64,000 nucleotides of DNA. It comes from Zhengitettix transpicula. Taxonomy: Eukaryota > Arthropoda > Insecta > Orthoptera > Tetrigidae. The stretch is taken from positions 20,673,001-20,737,000 of the forward strand of contig CM073593.1 in assembly GCA_037074705.1 (NCBI GenBank), given 5' to 3'. Positions 49,640 through 60,778 of the stretch are shown here, one piece after another; within the stretch, counting starts at the first letter, position 1, and every line of letters begins with the position of its first letter. The notes beneath the pieces are model-generated. The model searched no databases and was not told the origin of the DNA. It saw only the letters and a program-made list of their open reading frames with translations. Both the position numbers and the translations under genes were made by a program.

Positions 49640-50266
49640 TTCGAGAGAGCTCTGGAGGAGGCTACCTTTGGGGATGCCTTCACATCTCTCTGGTCTTTTG
49701 AACTAAGGTTCCCACAGGCCGAGGCACCTCGGCCTGATTTGAGAAAGACTTTTGGTATACGGTAAGAGTTGTCCACTATTCCTATTGGAATAGTCGGCCA
49801 TCTGCCTCTTAAAATGGTCAAGGCACGGCGAGGGGAAAGCTGCGACCCCACAGCAAACCCCTCTCCCGCCTTCGGAAGGGTGTGGGACAAGTACCAAATG
49901 CCCGACCTACCTGATGCAGGTTTTTCTAGGGTTTTCCCTGCATCAGTTTTAGGCGAATTGCCGGGTAGTATCCTTAAACCATAGCCCGGGGGCCCTAGTT
50001 AACCCTCGGCTACCTTGATCTACCTTACCGCATGCCCCCTTTCACTCTCTTTCCTATGCTATAAGAGGTGAGTTGCAACTATGTGGATTACCCTATACAT
50101 AATCAAAGATTGAAGCCTTTCCCGGTGCAGTTGTTCAATATATTGTTCTCGGAGTTCAACCGGGTTTTGCATAATTATATTAGAACGCAACGTTTCGACG
50201 TTGAACTCGGAGAACAATATATTGTACCCTATACATAGCTTGTCAACACCTTTAAAAAAAGTAAAA
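49640..50266 (+). repeat. Retroposon R, copy R9 (opposite orientation, interrupted)
   Basis: The reverse orientation of the other eight copies: GGCTACCTTTGGGGATGCCT at about 49660, GAACTAAGGTTCCCAC at about 49708, GGCCGAGGCACCTCGGCC, down to GTGGATTACCC and then a broken A-tail (50252-50269). It is split near its end by the 123-bp insertion at 50102-50224. The two ORFs read inside it in each direction are chance frames. Confidence 0.82.
50102..50224. mobile_element. 123-bp foldback insertion with 13-bp target duplication (Penelope-like end?)
   Basis: TACCCTATACATA flanks it on both sides (50089-50101 and 50225-50237), and the interrupted R9 consensus resumes after the second copy. Inside, 25-nt arms at 50136-50160 and 50200-50224 (CAATATATTGTTCTC...GTTCAAC) are inverted copies with one mismatch, around CCGGGTTTTGCATAATTATA. 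Similar words at 26365-26420 suggest a common family. The content and the longish duplication point to a truncated Penelope-like element; this identity is tentative. Confidence 0.6.
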
Positions 50267-50269
50267 AAA

Positions 50270-51170
50270 CTACAATATTAATTGAACTGAAAACATGGTT
50301 ACGAGCTTCAAATTCCTGCAGTAAGTATCATAAAACTGCCAAAGAGAAAAACATGGTGATCACAAATACACTCCGCAATACTTAATAGACTTCTCTTGTG
50401 ACTTTTAATCGTTATATAGGACGCAAGGATTACTGGAATTTGTAATCTCTTAAAGTTAATAGAGATATCAGTCGGAATGGGTCGTGCCGCCTGTGACTAA
50501 AATTGTTTCACCCTCGTTATGTCCTGTTTCACATTACCGGGCATCTTCTTTACTGACAGTTATCGACAGGGTTGTACTGAGTTCTACTCGAAAAAATGTG
50601 GGTTCAGTGTCATCAATCGTTGAGAAACCCTGAAAACTGTTCAACACTGTTTATCACTTTGGACATTGTATTATACACCGGTAAACTTCGACTCAAGCGA
50701 CACAAGGAATGCTACTTTTCATCTGAGTGATCCCACTAAACGATGAATCCGACACCAGTCTCCACTATTCATGACATTTTATTATATAATCCCGTGTTGA
50801 TAAGGTTTAAAATTGGACCTGACTGCGTCCGGAGTGTCACTTATTTTTAACGATTTCGATAATTATTTATTGGACACTAAGGTCGATCGTTTACGCATTA
50901 TTTTAACATCATCTCTTTCCCTCCATCGCAGTTATTTGTTTCATAGACTGAAAGTCATACGTGCACCGAGTTACAAAGTATCTCGTTTCAGAGATTATTC
51001 AGTACACAATCAAATTCGTAAACATATAACCCCGTGTTCCTAGACTCTTCAAAAATATTATGTGCTAAGTGTAGGAGCATTAGCTCCAGTTGCACAAAAG
51101 ATTTTGTTAAACTTTGTTATACACTTTTTCGCGTCTGATCTTGTGGATTTTTAATGATCATCCGATCATC
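50270..51170. other. Gene-free stretch
   Basis: Nothing supportable; the open frame 50813-51043 has no signature. Confidence 0.35.
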
Positions 51171-51174
51171 ACGC

Positions 51175-51530
51175 TCAAAGCTTGCGAACGCATGACTGCG
51201 GATCGAATGGAACAGCTTGAGAAGGGGAACTTACTTCCCTTCCCGTAAGCTCTAAGCTTCCGTATCCGAACGCCATATTTTGGCCTCGTGGTAAACGTCT
51301 TGTACCGCCCCGAGGCTGTGTAATACGTCCTTGAAGACAGAGGAGGCAGTGTACGATCTTGTAGACGTCAGAAGCACCGGAGAGCTTGCACAATGGCCAG
51401 TCTTGGCTGCCCCAACAATGGACCCATTGTCTCACCGGAAATAAAGACGGGCCACAATGGCACATCTCTGACCACGTCACTGGGCGGATGGCCGACCGAT
51501 AGCATTGTGCTAAATAGCTACTATCCCCGC
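51175..51530. other. GC-richer patch with a 101-codon minus-strand frame
   Basis: Composition changes abruptly from the AT-rich surroundings. The minus-strand frame 51175-51480 has six cysteines and five tryptophans, but no motif I can name. It could be an exon or a repeat; no splice signal is decisive. Confidence 0.2.
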
Positions 51531-53900
51531 ATCCATTGTTAATCAGCTTTAAATTAACTTGCTCTCAGCAACACCCTCACGCCGAAATATAACATAACGC
51601 ATTGGCTCGTCACGATTGTGAGTATTGCTGTTTTAAACAGTTCCCCCCCTCCCCCGATGTTCGAGTGCGTTGCCCGGCCGTGTAAATGTGTCGTGCTTGT
51701 AGTTTGCAGCGTCATGCGTGAACTGGAGCAACAAATGCATTAATAATGTCCCAACACGGTTATTGATGAGTTTTAATGTTCACATTATATAAAAAAGAAA
51801 CACTTCTGTTAATATACACACACGTTAGATTATAAATCCGACAAGATATAACTATAGCTAATTAAAAATTAGTGTGTAACTTACAGGTCCGTGCACTGAA
51901 GATTCTTCCCCGAATATTTTATTTCATTCGTAGCTGCGAGTTACGTTGAGTTGTCATGTAATGAGATACATCTATTGCAAAATTTACATTTTCTATTTTT
52001 AGATGATTAATTAATTGTCAGAGATACTAAACATGTTTTTCATTACAACGCATGGATGTACGAAATTGTATTAATACAAATTGTATTTCAACATATTTAT
52101 TAATTAAAAACTCAATTAATATAATTAGAACAATATATCACTACGTTTCATCTCTAACATGGGGCTTAATCATGTTTAGATGAGACATTAATTAATAATT
52201 TAATCCAACATTTATCGAAGATATTGAATATTCAGATCAATTTGATTTTATAATCTCTAAGATTTCTAATGATAAGATTCTAAAAATTGTTTAATATTTT
52301 AAAAAATAAATTTATTCAAAATTATTGATGAATATAAATATAAATTTAGATTTGACTAATTACATTCAAGGGTAACCTGTTTTAATATATTTTAATTCAT
52401 GAATAACCCCAAAGTTTCACCGCACATGAGTAAAAAAATTTCGTACTTTCGTTTTTTTTATTTACAATTTTTGAACCGAAGTTGCTTTCGACATATATGC
52501 ATTAATCATCTTCATAATGCCACACTATAATATTTTAAGTAAATAGATAGAAACCAAACATACAACTTAGGAAAATTTTATTTTAAATTTGAATTTATCA
52601 GTTTTTTAAATTTGAAATAAATGTTAACCTGTCTAATTATCAATCTTTCATAAGTTATAGGCGTGAAAAATATTTCCTTCAGTTTTTTTCTCGTCATTTA
52701 GCAGAGAAGATTTTTTATTTATTTTAATTCCTTCGAATCTATAGTAATTTATATGTTCATCGAAAGAAATATTCAACAGTTATTGTGAAAAGAACTGATC
52801 TTGATCGTACAAACAGTATCTCTATTGGTAAGTAATGGCTACAGTAGAATTATTAAAATCGATAGTCCTTGTCTTCGTTGAAGACACCAGTTCCCATGTA
52901 GTACTTCAGTTGCATTAAATAATGAATGAAGTACGACAGACTCGTGATTGGCCTCGATACTATCCGGATTCGTTAAAAAAAGGAAAGCTGGAATTTACTT
53001 TGATAAGAAGATTACAGCGGATGTCTGCTTCAATCCTCTCACAAGCTAGGAGAAGCAAACACTGATGGTACTTGTTCTCCAGTTTCAGTCATGTATCGGA
53101 TGTCAACAATTGTGATATACGTTATTAAATGCTGTTTGGTGACGTGATTTTTTTAAATTAAAAATTAAGAAGTGAGTGATACGGAAAAAATTATACACAA
53201 TAAGGTTCATCTTAAAAATTGTACAATTTGGTTTTTACTGTAACATCTTATTAACCTATCCAGATTTTTTGTTATCCGGCCTTTCCTCTTCCGCCACATT
53301 ACATCGGATAGTCGAGGGTTTCACGCGTGAATCCATTACATGAAATCAATCTTACATTCATAAAATCATTATGATTTGTCAGACAATTAAAATTTTCATA
53401 AAATTATTATAATTTTCTGACTTAAAGCCGTATATTTATTCAGTTACATTGTTATAATCATTACTTACGATGCCACAAATAACTGTCGGTTTTTTCTAAA
53501 GGTCTCATTTCTTTTGTACTTTTGTGGTGAATCTGTTCGTTACCTTAAGAACCAACAAAATGTCATGGTTTTGACACGAATTCCCATGTTAACTCTTTTA
53601 CGAGTGAGGGCCATTAACACTTTAAAACACCGCTTACTCATTCCTTCGCATTTGTAGAAACGTTTCATATCGATTCGTTAAATTCTATTTCTTAATTTAA
53701 AAGTTGTCGATTTAACTGTGTTAAAATTAATGTAAATGTAGAAGGAACGGTCAAAAAATAAAATTTTTCCAGTTTCCGAAATTTTTACTTTTTCAATTTA
53801 CCATATAACTTATTATGTAAGCGAGATGTGTAATACTCGATAAAGTGATTTTATATTCAAGTTATTAATAGTGTGAAACTATCCAGATTTTTTGGATGTG

Positions 53901-53942
<42 letters not shown>

Positions 53943-54860
53943 TCGCAATTATTTACGGCGAAGGTTAGGACAGAAAATTTATTTTTTACCTTAATTTTTC
54001 AACAGCTATTAATAAAGTCCCTATGTAAAAGAAAACAATATAAAATAGTTCGTAGCATGAGTAAGTCAGTGCGACAGTTAGGATTCAATTTTCATCCCTT
54101 ACCACCCTCCAAATGCCGTCTAAAGCAATAAGTGGAGAGAGAAACACGGAAAGGCTTATTTTGCCTGACAACACTCGAAGTAAAGAAACGTGTAATAGTA
54201 ACACTGTGGGTTTCCCATGGGAGATTTGGTTAGGGAAACGAACAGACAGACGCCAATTTATAAGCGCCATTTCGAGTCCTCTAAAAATACCGTTTCATCG
54301 CCAGAGCTGTTACTAACACTCTTTTAGGAAGGCTTACTTCAGAATATTTCACTACATACATAATTAGGAAGAAATTATAGTCCATTTACAAGCGCCTTTT
54401 CGTATTGTTATTTTTCCTTTAATTACCAACTTATTTCCTTAAAAATACATTCATGGAATGTTTAACATAATAAAAGTATTTTTATTAAGGCTAAATGCTT
54501 TAAAATATACCTCCAATATTTAGAATATACGTAAAAATTAAAAAATTAAATTACATGCAGCATGACGTATTAAAGGTTGTTGTCAATATACTATTTTGAA
54601 ATGAATTTTCAGTACTAGTCAAAGCAAGTTAATTTAATAAAGCGTGTCCGTTCTAAGTTTATAAAGCTCTCATGATTCATCCAGACAAACAGAACTGTAA
54701 TGTTGTGCAGCAGTTACCTAACCTTTACCTATCGAAATATGTGATGATTTGTAAATTAGCTATTTCGAAATCCCGTTTGCCAGAGATTACTGTCCCGCTT
54801 GTCGGAACGCATTCTGGGAAAATTCGCATTGGTTGACAGATAATAAAGGCAAATTGCCAT
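51531..54860. other. AT-rich stretch, no gene
   Basis: Contains the hammerhead-like relic at 52140-52178 (minus strand) and a (TA)n tract at about 53901-53941. No coding region recognised. Confidence 0.4.
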
Positions 54861-54871
54861 TGATTGCTTTT

Positions 54872-54907
54872 TATATTCGGTAGATATTTTCCTCTCGCAG
54901 TCCTCAG
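54872..54907 (+). promoter_or_regulatory. Candidate core promoter of the secreted-protein gene
   Basis: TATATT at 54872-54877. Initiator-like CGCAGTCC and CTCAGGTC lie about 27 and 34 nt downstream, within the range of arthropod TATA-Inr spacing. The start codon follows about 65 nt later. Confidence 0.35.
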
Positions 54908-54967
54908 GTCTCTGGGATTAATACCCTATCACCATTCACGAACGTATTTGGTCAAGTGGCAGTGAAG

Positions 54968-55317
54968 ATGATCGTCGTTTGTTTTGTTCTTTTGTTCCTC
55001 GTAATCCACGCAGCAGAATCGAGAGAGCGTCGTTTTGTTGGACTCAACAATTGTCCGCGTCCTAGCTATTGTGCTCCGCTGTCCATGTTTATCCAGTCGA
55101 ACCATCTTACGTCAAACGTGAACAAAAGGACCTTCGTTGTGGAGATAGCGGTAATTACGAATTAATATCTGATAACAAAAGTTTAATATTACTTTCACTT
55201 CGTGGACTATTTAAATTTAGCCATAAAGAAAATATGCAGCTGATGGGAGAGTGTTTTTGTACACCTGTAGACAGCGCTCGCTACCGAACGATAGTAGTCG
55301 TCGGAACAATAGCTTAA
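54968..55317 (+). pseudogene. Small secreted-protein gene interrupted by a frameshift
   Basis: From the ATG at 54968 (A at -3) the protein begins MIVVCFVLLFLVIHAAES, a clear signal peptide with a hydrophobic core and small residues before the likely cleavage site. It continues RERRFVGLNNCPRPSYCAP. This frame stops at 55165, but a second frame, open from about 55066 to 55317, continues with sensible cysteine-containing sequence (VYPVEPSYVKREQKDLRCGD, ..., GECFCTPVDSARYR, VVVGTIA). A one-base loss, or a sequencing error, between about 55066 and 55140 would explain the split. AATAAA at 55322-55327 follows the stop at once. The cysteine pattern loosely recalls the ectodomain of Methuselah-type receptors, but this is a weak guess. 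The gene ends only about 155 bp before a mariner insertion. Confidence 0.45.
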
Positions 55318-55472
55318 TATTAATAAAGACAGGAAATGCAGGAATTATATTATTATAATTATTCTTACACGTGCAGTTTGTTTTAGAAGTATTTAATTTT
55401 CTGAACCAAGCATTTTGTACTTACGCAATTAACTTTATACAATTTTTTGTATTTCAATTTGCCATATATATA

Positions 55473-56783
55473 CCACTGCGATCAAAAATTAAGGTGAAAT
55501 TGTCATTTAAAACTCCCGGGTATTAGGAAGGCAGGTAATTTTTTTCCCCTAGGTTGGTAGGACTGTCTATAATATTTACCAAGCGTCTGTTTGTTAAAAG
55601 GTTTAATTATCTCCGAGTTACACGTGTTTTTGTAAACAACCAAAAGTGAATTTTACGATTTTTGCAAAGGGTGATTTTGTTGAGCAAAGAACTTGCATCA
55701 AATTTTGTTTGCGAAACGAATATTCTTGTGCGGACACGTTGAAAATGTTGCGGAAGGCCTTTGGTGATCAAACTATGGCACAAAAAAACGTTTATAAGTG
55801 GTGCAACGAGTTCAAAGAGGGCAGAGAACGCGTTGAAGACGAACCGCGCTCTGGACGACCATCAACGTCTACCGACGAGGGCCACGTCCAAAAGATCAAA
55901 GATTTGGTGCTTGAAAATCGTCGATGGACAATTAGAGATCTCGCTGATAATTTTGGAATATCATTTGGCTCATCCCAAACCATTTTGAAGAATGTTTTGT
56001 ATCTCAAACGCGTCAAGTCTCGATTGGTGCCAAAATCACTCAATTTTTTGGAAAAAGAGCGTCGCGTTGATGTGTGTGAAACTTTGCTGTCTGACTATCA
56101 GGACCACTTGAAATGTATCATTACTGGAGACGAGACTTGTATTTACGCATACGAAACTGAAACCACCGACGAATCCAGCGTATATCGTTCAAAAGGTGAA
56201 GCAAGACCGAAAAGACCACGGCAAAGTCGATCTAAAATCAAGGTAATGTTGACAGTTTTCTTTGATTATCGTGGTGTGGTGCACTATGAATTCCTTCTGC
56301 CGGGCCAAAATGTCAACAAAGAATACTATTTGAGTGTTATGCGTCGTTTCCGTGAAGCTATTCGTCTGAAACGGCCGGAATTATGGGCGAACAACTCTTG
56401 GTTCCTTCATCACGATAATGCACCATGTCATACTGCATTGGTTCTTCGCGACTTTTTTTTTGCCAAAAACTCGACTCATATCGTTCCGCAACCACCGTAT
56501 TCGCCTGATTTGGCTCCGTGCGACTTCTGGCTATTCAGCAAACTGAAAAGGCCAATGCGGGGACGCCGTTTTGACACGATTGAGGAGATAAAAACCGAAT
56601 CGAAGAAGGTCTTGAAGGCTATACCGGAAAAAGACTATTCCGACTGTTTCGAGGACTGGAAAAATCGTTGGAAAAAGTGCGTTTTATCGGACGGGGATTA
56701 CTTTAAAGGGGATGAAATTGATTTGAAGGAATAAATAAAGAAATTATGTTTTATAAATAAATTCACCTTACTTTTTGTTCACA

Positions 56784-56787
<4 letters not shown>
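55473..56787 (+). mobile_element. Full-length mariner transposon
   Basis: Terminal repeats of about 29 bp with some five differences: CCACTGCGATCAAAAATTAA at 55473 and, on the other strand from 56787, TCACTGTGAACAAAAAGTAA. TA duplications lie at 55471-55472 and 56788-56789. The 1315-bp length is normal for mariner. Both flanks are TA-repeat DNA, so it landed in a (TA)n tract; its 3' end is separated from element D only by that tract. Confidence 0.93.
55646..56734 (+). CDS. Mariner transposase (D,D34D-type, one extra residue, no ATG)
   Basis: The 362-residue frame is open throughout and has the usual mariner layout: N-terminal helix-turn-helix DNA-binding half (about 15-125, with VEDEPRSGRPSTS at 63-75), an LVPKSL motif at 127-132 in the place of 'WVPHEL', then the catalytic core with ITGDETC (D162), HHDNAPCH (D257) and YSPDLAPCDFWLF (D293). 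It would excise and insert the element at TA sites. Two oddities: the frame begins at a GTG where the start should be, and the first in-frame ATG is at 55745 (residue 34), inside the DNA-binding domain. The gap from D257 to D293 is 35 residues rather than the family's 34, because a nine-T run encodes FFF at 270-272. ITGDETW is also altered to ITGDETC. A recent but possibly inactive copy. Confidence 0.92.
   Translation: MNFTIFAKGDFVEQRTCIKFCLRNEYSCADTLKMLRKAFGDQTMAQKNVYKWCNEFKEGRERVEDEPRSGRPSTSTDEGHVQKIKDLVLENRRWTIRDLADNFGISFGSSQTILKNVLYLKRVKSRLVPKSLNFLEKERRVDVCETLLSDYQDHLKCIITGDETCIYAYETETTDESSVYRSKGEARPKRPRQSRSKIKVMLTVFFDYRGVVHYEFLLPGQNVNKEYYLSVMRRFREAIRLKRPELWANNSWFLHHDNAPCHTALVLRDFFFAKNSTHIVPQPPYSPDLAPCDFWLFSKLKRPMRGRRFDTIEEIKTESKKVLKAIPEKDYSDCFEDWKNRWKKCVLSDGDYFKGDEIDLKE

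Positions 56788-56824
<37 letters not shown>
56788..56824. repeat. (TA)n tract between mariner and element D
   Basis: About 37 bp of TA repeat bordered by two mobile elements. Confidence 0.95.
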
Positions 56825-56827
<3 letters not shown>

Positions 56828-57910
56828 AGAGATCAACAATTTGTAATGTACATTTTATTTAATTTTTTTCTTTTATATTCTTGTCGGCGTAATTGTTGAG
56901 GCCAGGTCACTGTGAAGAACAGTCAGTGTGGAACAAGAATGCAGAATCTGTAATGGTTGCCACGGATTATTGTCGAAAAGCGTCCGCACGCAGAAATTTG
57001 GCGGAAAACAGTGTGTTGTAAGAGCCGGACGAGTGTGTTTTGGGAGGCTGAGCAGTGGTAGTCATGTTGTGGCGAACCGACCAATGGTGGCCGCATTCAG
57101 CATATGTATTAAAGGTATTACTAAAGCAAAACTGAATGTGACAGTACGTTCTACAGTAAAGTTCGTGAAACAGTAAAGTAGAAATGCGCCGAAATTGTTG
57201 TGAATTGAGACGATAATAGCAATCAGTGCTATGGGCTGTAAATAAAATATTGCTCTTTAAAATTAAAAAAACCACGAGTGCACAAACCAGTAACAGAGCA
57301 GCGCTGAATAAAAATGGTATGTACACACGTAATTTTTATAACCTTTACGTAAATATTATTTACCGCCATATTTCTATAGCTTTGTCTGATTTCTCTAGTT
57401 TTATCAATTTTCTCTAATATTTTTTGTTCTTAGATTATTTTTTTTAAAATTATTTTTCTAACATAAGTTCGTATTTTTTCTTTTTTGTAACTTTGGTGAA
57501 AATTTCAAATCACTATCTTTAATAGAGGCCCTGTAGGCGGCTTTAGGTTTTTGATTCTCATTAAAGCTGAGGCATTTATAAAAAAACATAAAATGTACAA
57601 AATTCAATGTAAGTCAAAATTGTAAATAAATAATATGTATGAAATTATCACTTTAAAATAATTTTGGTTTAATTTCAAAGTAAAATCATGATAACTTTCT
57701 TCCTTTGTTTCATTTAAATTTTATACCACATAATTTGACTCTCTAACGTGATGACATATTTTATTTAATTAAAAGTATATTCCTCATAATTTGGCGCCAC
57801 AACGTGTGGACACTTTATCTTCAATAATAATTTCCTTTTATATTTTGTATATTACATAATTTGGCTCTCCAACGTGGCGCTTTCTTGATTAATATCTTTT
57901 GTATATTACA
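56825..57910 (+). mobile_element. Element D of the (TA)n-nested family (longest copy)
   Basis: Starts TGTAGAGATCAAC and ends GTATATTACA, with ATAT outside each end. It matches element B over most of its length, and matches A and C in AGGCCCTGTAGGCGGC (about 57526) and in the right end. Near the right end the motif CATAATTTGG-C---CAACGTG is repeated three times at about 60-70 bp spacing (about 57727, 57785, 57855). AATAAA occurs at about 57307. The 119-codon antisense frame at 56967-57326 is a shadow. Confidence 0.62.
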
Positions 57911-60756
57911 ATATATATTGTAGTATACATATAGTTCTGAATATCATTAATCCATAAGTTGTGGTATTTCATAATTACACATTTAATAAATAATGAATAT
58001 AATTTGATTCTAGAATCGACAGTTGACGGTCTGGCGATGTTCTTAAATGATATAGTTGGAGGTCGATAGTCTCCTGCAACAAAGCTAGCAAGCCTGGAAA
58101 TTGTGGTAACATTCACTCGTGTCTCTCCCAAATTTACAAAGTGCTACTCCGCAGTTACTGTCACGTTTCTCTATCTTACACAATTGGCAAACTTATAGCT
58201 CTCTATGCCTCGCACATCATAAAGGCTAAGAAAGTATGGTTAGGATTCACAGTATTCGTCCCACACGATGAAAATAAATTCTCTATAAAACGCACAAGCT
58301 GGAGTTATTTCAGTTCAGCACGCACGTGAACAAACAATCGTTTCGAGCCAATTCCTCGTGTCGGACTGAACTGACGTTCTCAGTCATGATGATTTTATTC
58401 CCCAAAATAAACAGAAGTCTTCATGTGGGGAAAATTGTTGTTCTATAGATTAGTTTTCCTCTGTCTAGTATTCACCGCTGTGACGCCACGGATATTTCAT
58501 CAGATAATCTTCACTCCTTGTCTATCGCTCATTTTCCCTCGTCTGTGTCAAGTGTTCCACTGTTCAATTTCTCTCAGCGCGACAACCATCTATTCAACTA
58601 TTGACCGAATTTCCTTAGACGCCACCTATCGACATTACAAATTCAGTTTGTTCCCAAATCGAGATTAAAATATAATGCCTAAATTGATTTTCTAACGGAA
58701 TAAAAATTAAATACATTAATCTTAGTAAAACAAAACATTTTATAATACAAGATTAACTCTAACTAGATTAACTCTGTAATTAGTATCAATTGTTTTCAAC
58801 AGACCATGACGTTAGCTACTTGATAGAACCGATGGAGAAGTAAGGATGGTGATGGAGTCCTGGTAATGAGGTACACAAATAGGTTAGCTATAAACCGGGT
58901 TGAATTAGAAGACGATAAACTAGTTTATAAAGTTGATATGTATGTAATTCGTCGATTTACTTAAGAAAATTGCGTTATTATTCCATTTACTTTCATTTTC
59001 TAACCACGGTCACTTTGATATGTCCGTGGTGTAAACGTCATCTTTCAAGTGAACTAGCGGTATGTAGCGAGAGCAACGTAACGGGAAAAGAACGCAGTAA
59101 GTTGGTGGCGAAGGGTCTAGCTGTCGGGAGTTTTGTTGTAATTAAGGCGGCAGATTGTCTTCGTTATGCAGGCGTTGTTCCGTCGACTGTGCGCCTTTTA
59201 ATGCGGGCTCTCGTTACCGCGCAGTAACCTGCGGACCCGCTAAGCGGTAATTGGTTGCTCAAGCTATGAATATTCCCTGTCCTCCTCGACATGGCCGCCA
59301 AACGTCGTTACAGACAACAGTACGCAGCCGGACAGCGTTTATGCACCACTTTACTTCCTTTGAGCATTCACGACTTTACCATAGTCCGAACTAGGACAAG
59401 AGAATTGGGACCTTTCTTCCGTCATTTCAAGAAGAAAACGGCATATTATAGATATGAGTGTTAAATACAATTATATATATATATATTTATTTGTGTGTGT
59501 GTGCATACGGGGTAGTTGTGTGTAGAATGTTAACACATAGAGGACTGACACCTTTCTCATGGAAATTGAGGTCGGATAGGCCAAGAACCGGTTGTTTCGC
59601 GTGCAACGTAGTCATTACTCATCACACAGGTCATCCATCAGTTTGACGTCCGATATGACGGCCTTAACCATTTCCCGAAGCCCTCCTCCCTCTTCCGTAA
59701 TAATGATCAGATATGACCTGACTCGAGTACTATGATTTGCTGGCGGTGTAATTAACACCTAAGACCCAGTAAATGATAATTTTAAGTTGTAAGACTTAAA
59801 TAAAAGGTTATTAACGTATTAATCATACCATTCATATAAATGTATACTAAATAAGATTATCTCTAAGTAGAATTATATTGACGTTGATTTACGTATTATT
59901 GATAATCTTCTTCCGTAAATTACCTACTTTTTATGCATTCCAGAGGCTATTGACAAAGCGTGAAGATTTCTTCTGATAGAAGTCACAGTTTTGTCTGTAG
60001 ATGTTGGCCAGAAATTTATTTTAGATTAAAAAACTGTGTAAAGTCGAACGCTGCGTCAGACCAGACCGTACCTGTCTAAGGAGATGAATTATTCAAATCA
60101 CCTTGGTTACCAATATGTAGGGGTTATATAATATTAGTTCTAAGTATTTTTTCTTGAGCCTGCATTTACTACATTCATCCAGATAGTAACCCTTGGAGAA
60201 TCCCTAATCCGAATATATTCCGTGGTATTTGATATAAATCGCGTTTTCCTTACAACTAAAAAACTACGTATTGCTAAAACAGAAACATGACCAGATTAAC
60301 ATTCTTAGAAGATCTGTATTACGAGGGTGGCATTTGTACTACTGCTTCCGTACTTCCGATGACGTTGGATGCAGTCTCACCAAGGTGTTCCCACTGATAA
60401 TAACGGAATGTTCTCCGAAGAAACGAACCGTCCTTCTCTACTGACGACTTCTCACAACCATCCCCATAAATCTCTCATAACTTTTTCTGACAAAATATTA
60501 GCCCCTCCACTCTGTCGCAGCGATGATAAATTAATTTTTACGTTCTCATTTGACTGATAGACGCGTCTACATATTTTCTTAATACCCTTTCAAAATAACA
60601 AACTATGTCTGCTAACTTATAAATCCACTTTTTTCCACGACATACGCAGGCTATTCAAGCGTCTTCCAAACCACACGACTTTCTGACAAAAAACATATTT
60701 TATAGTTATATAATTTTTGTAACAATTGAAATACAAACATTGGTGTATTTTACAAT
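57911..60756. other. Mixed stretch without recognised genes
   Basis: About 59040-59430 is GC- and CpG-richer (CTGCGGACCCGCTAAGCGG at about 59228), with an open frame at 58970-59227 that I do not recognise. A short TA/GT tract lies at about 59470-59505. The rest is AT-rich. Confidence 0.35.
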
Positions 60757-60778
60757 TTATATATATATATATATATAT
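60757..60778. repeat. (TA)n tract at the 3' end of element E
   Basis: About 22 bp of TA repeat next to element E. Confidence 0.9.

Noticed and set aside
55792..56043. 83-codon frame antisense to the mariner transposase
   Set aside because: Shadow of the real coding frame.
56967..57326. 119-codon minus-strand frame
   Set aside because: It lies within element D, whose relative B does not keep it open.
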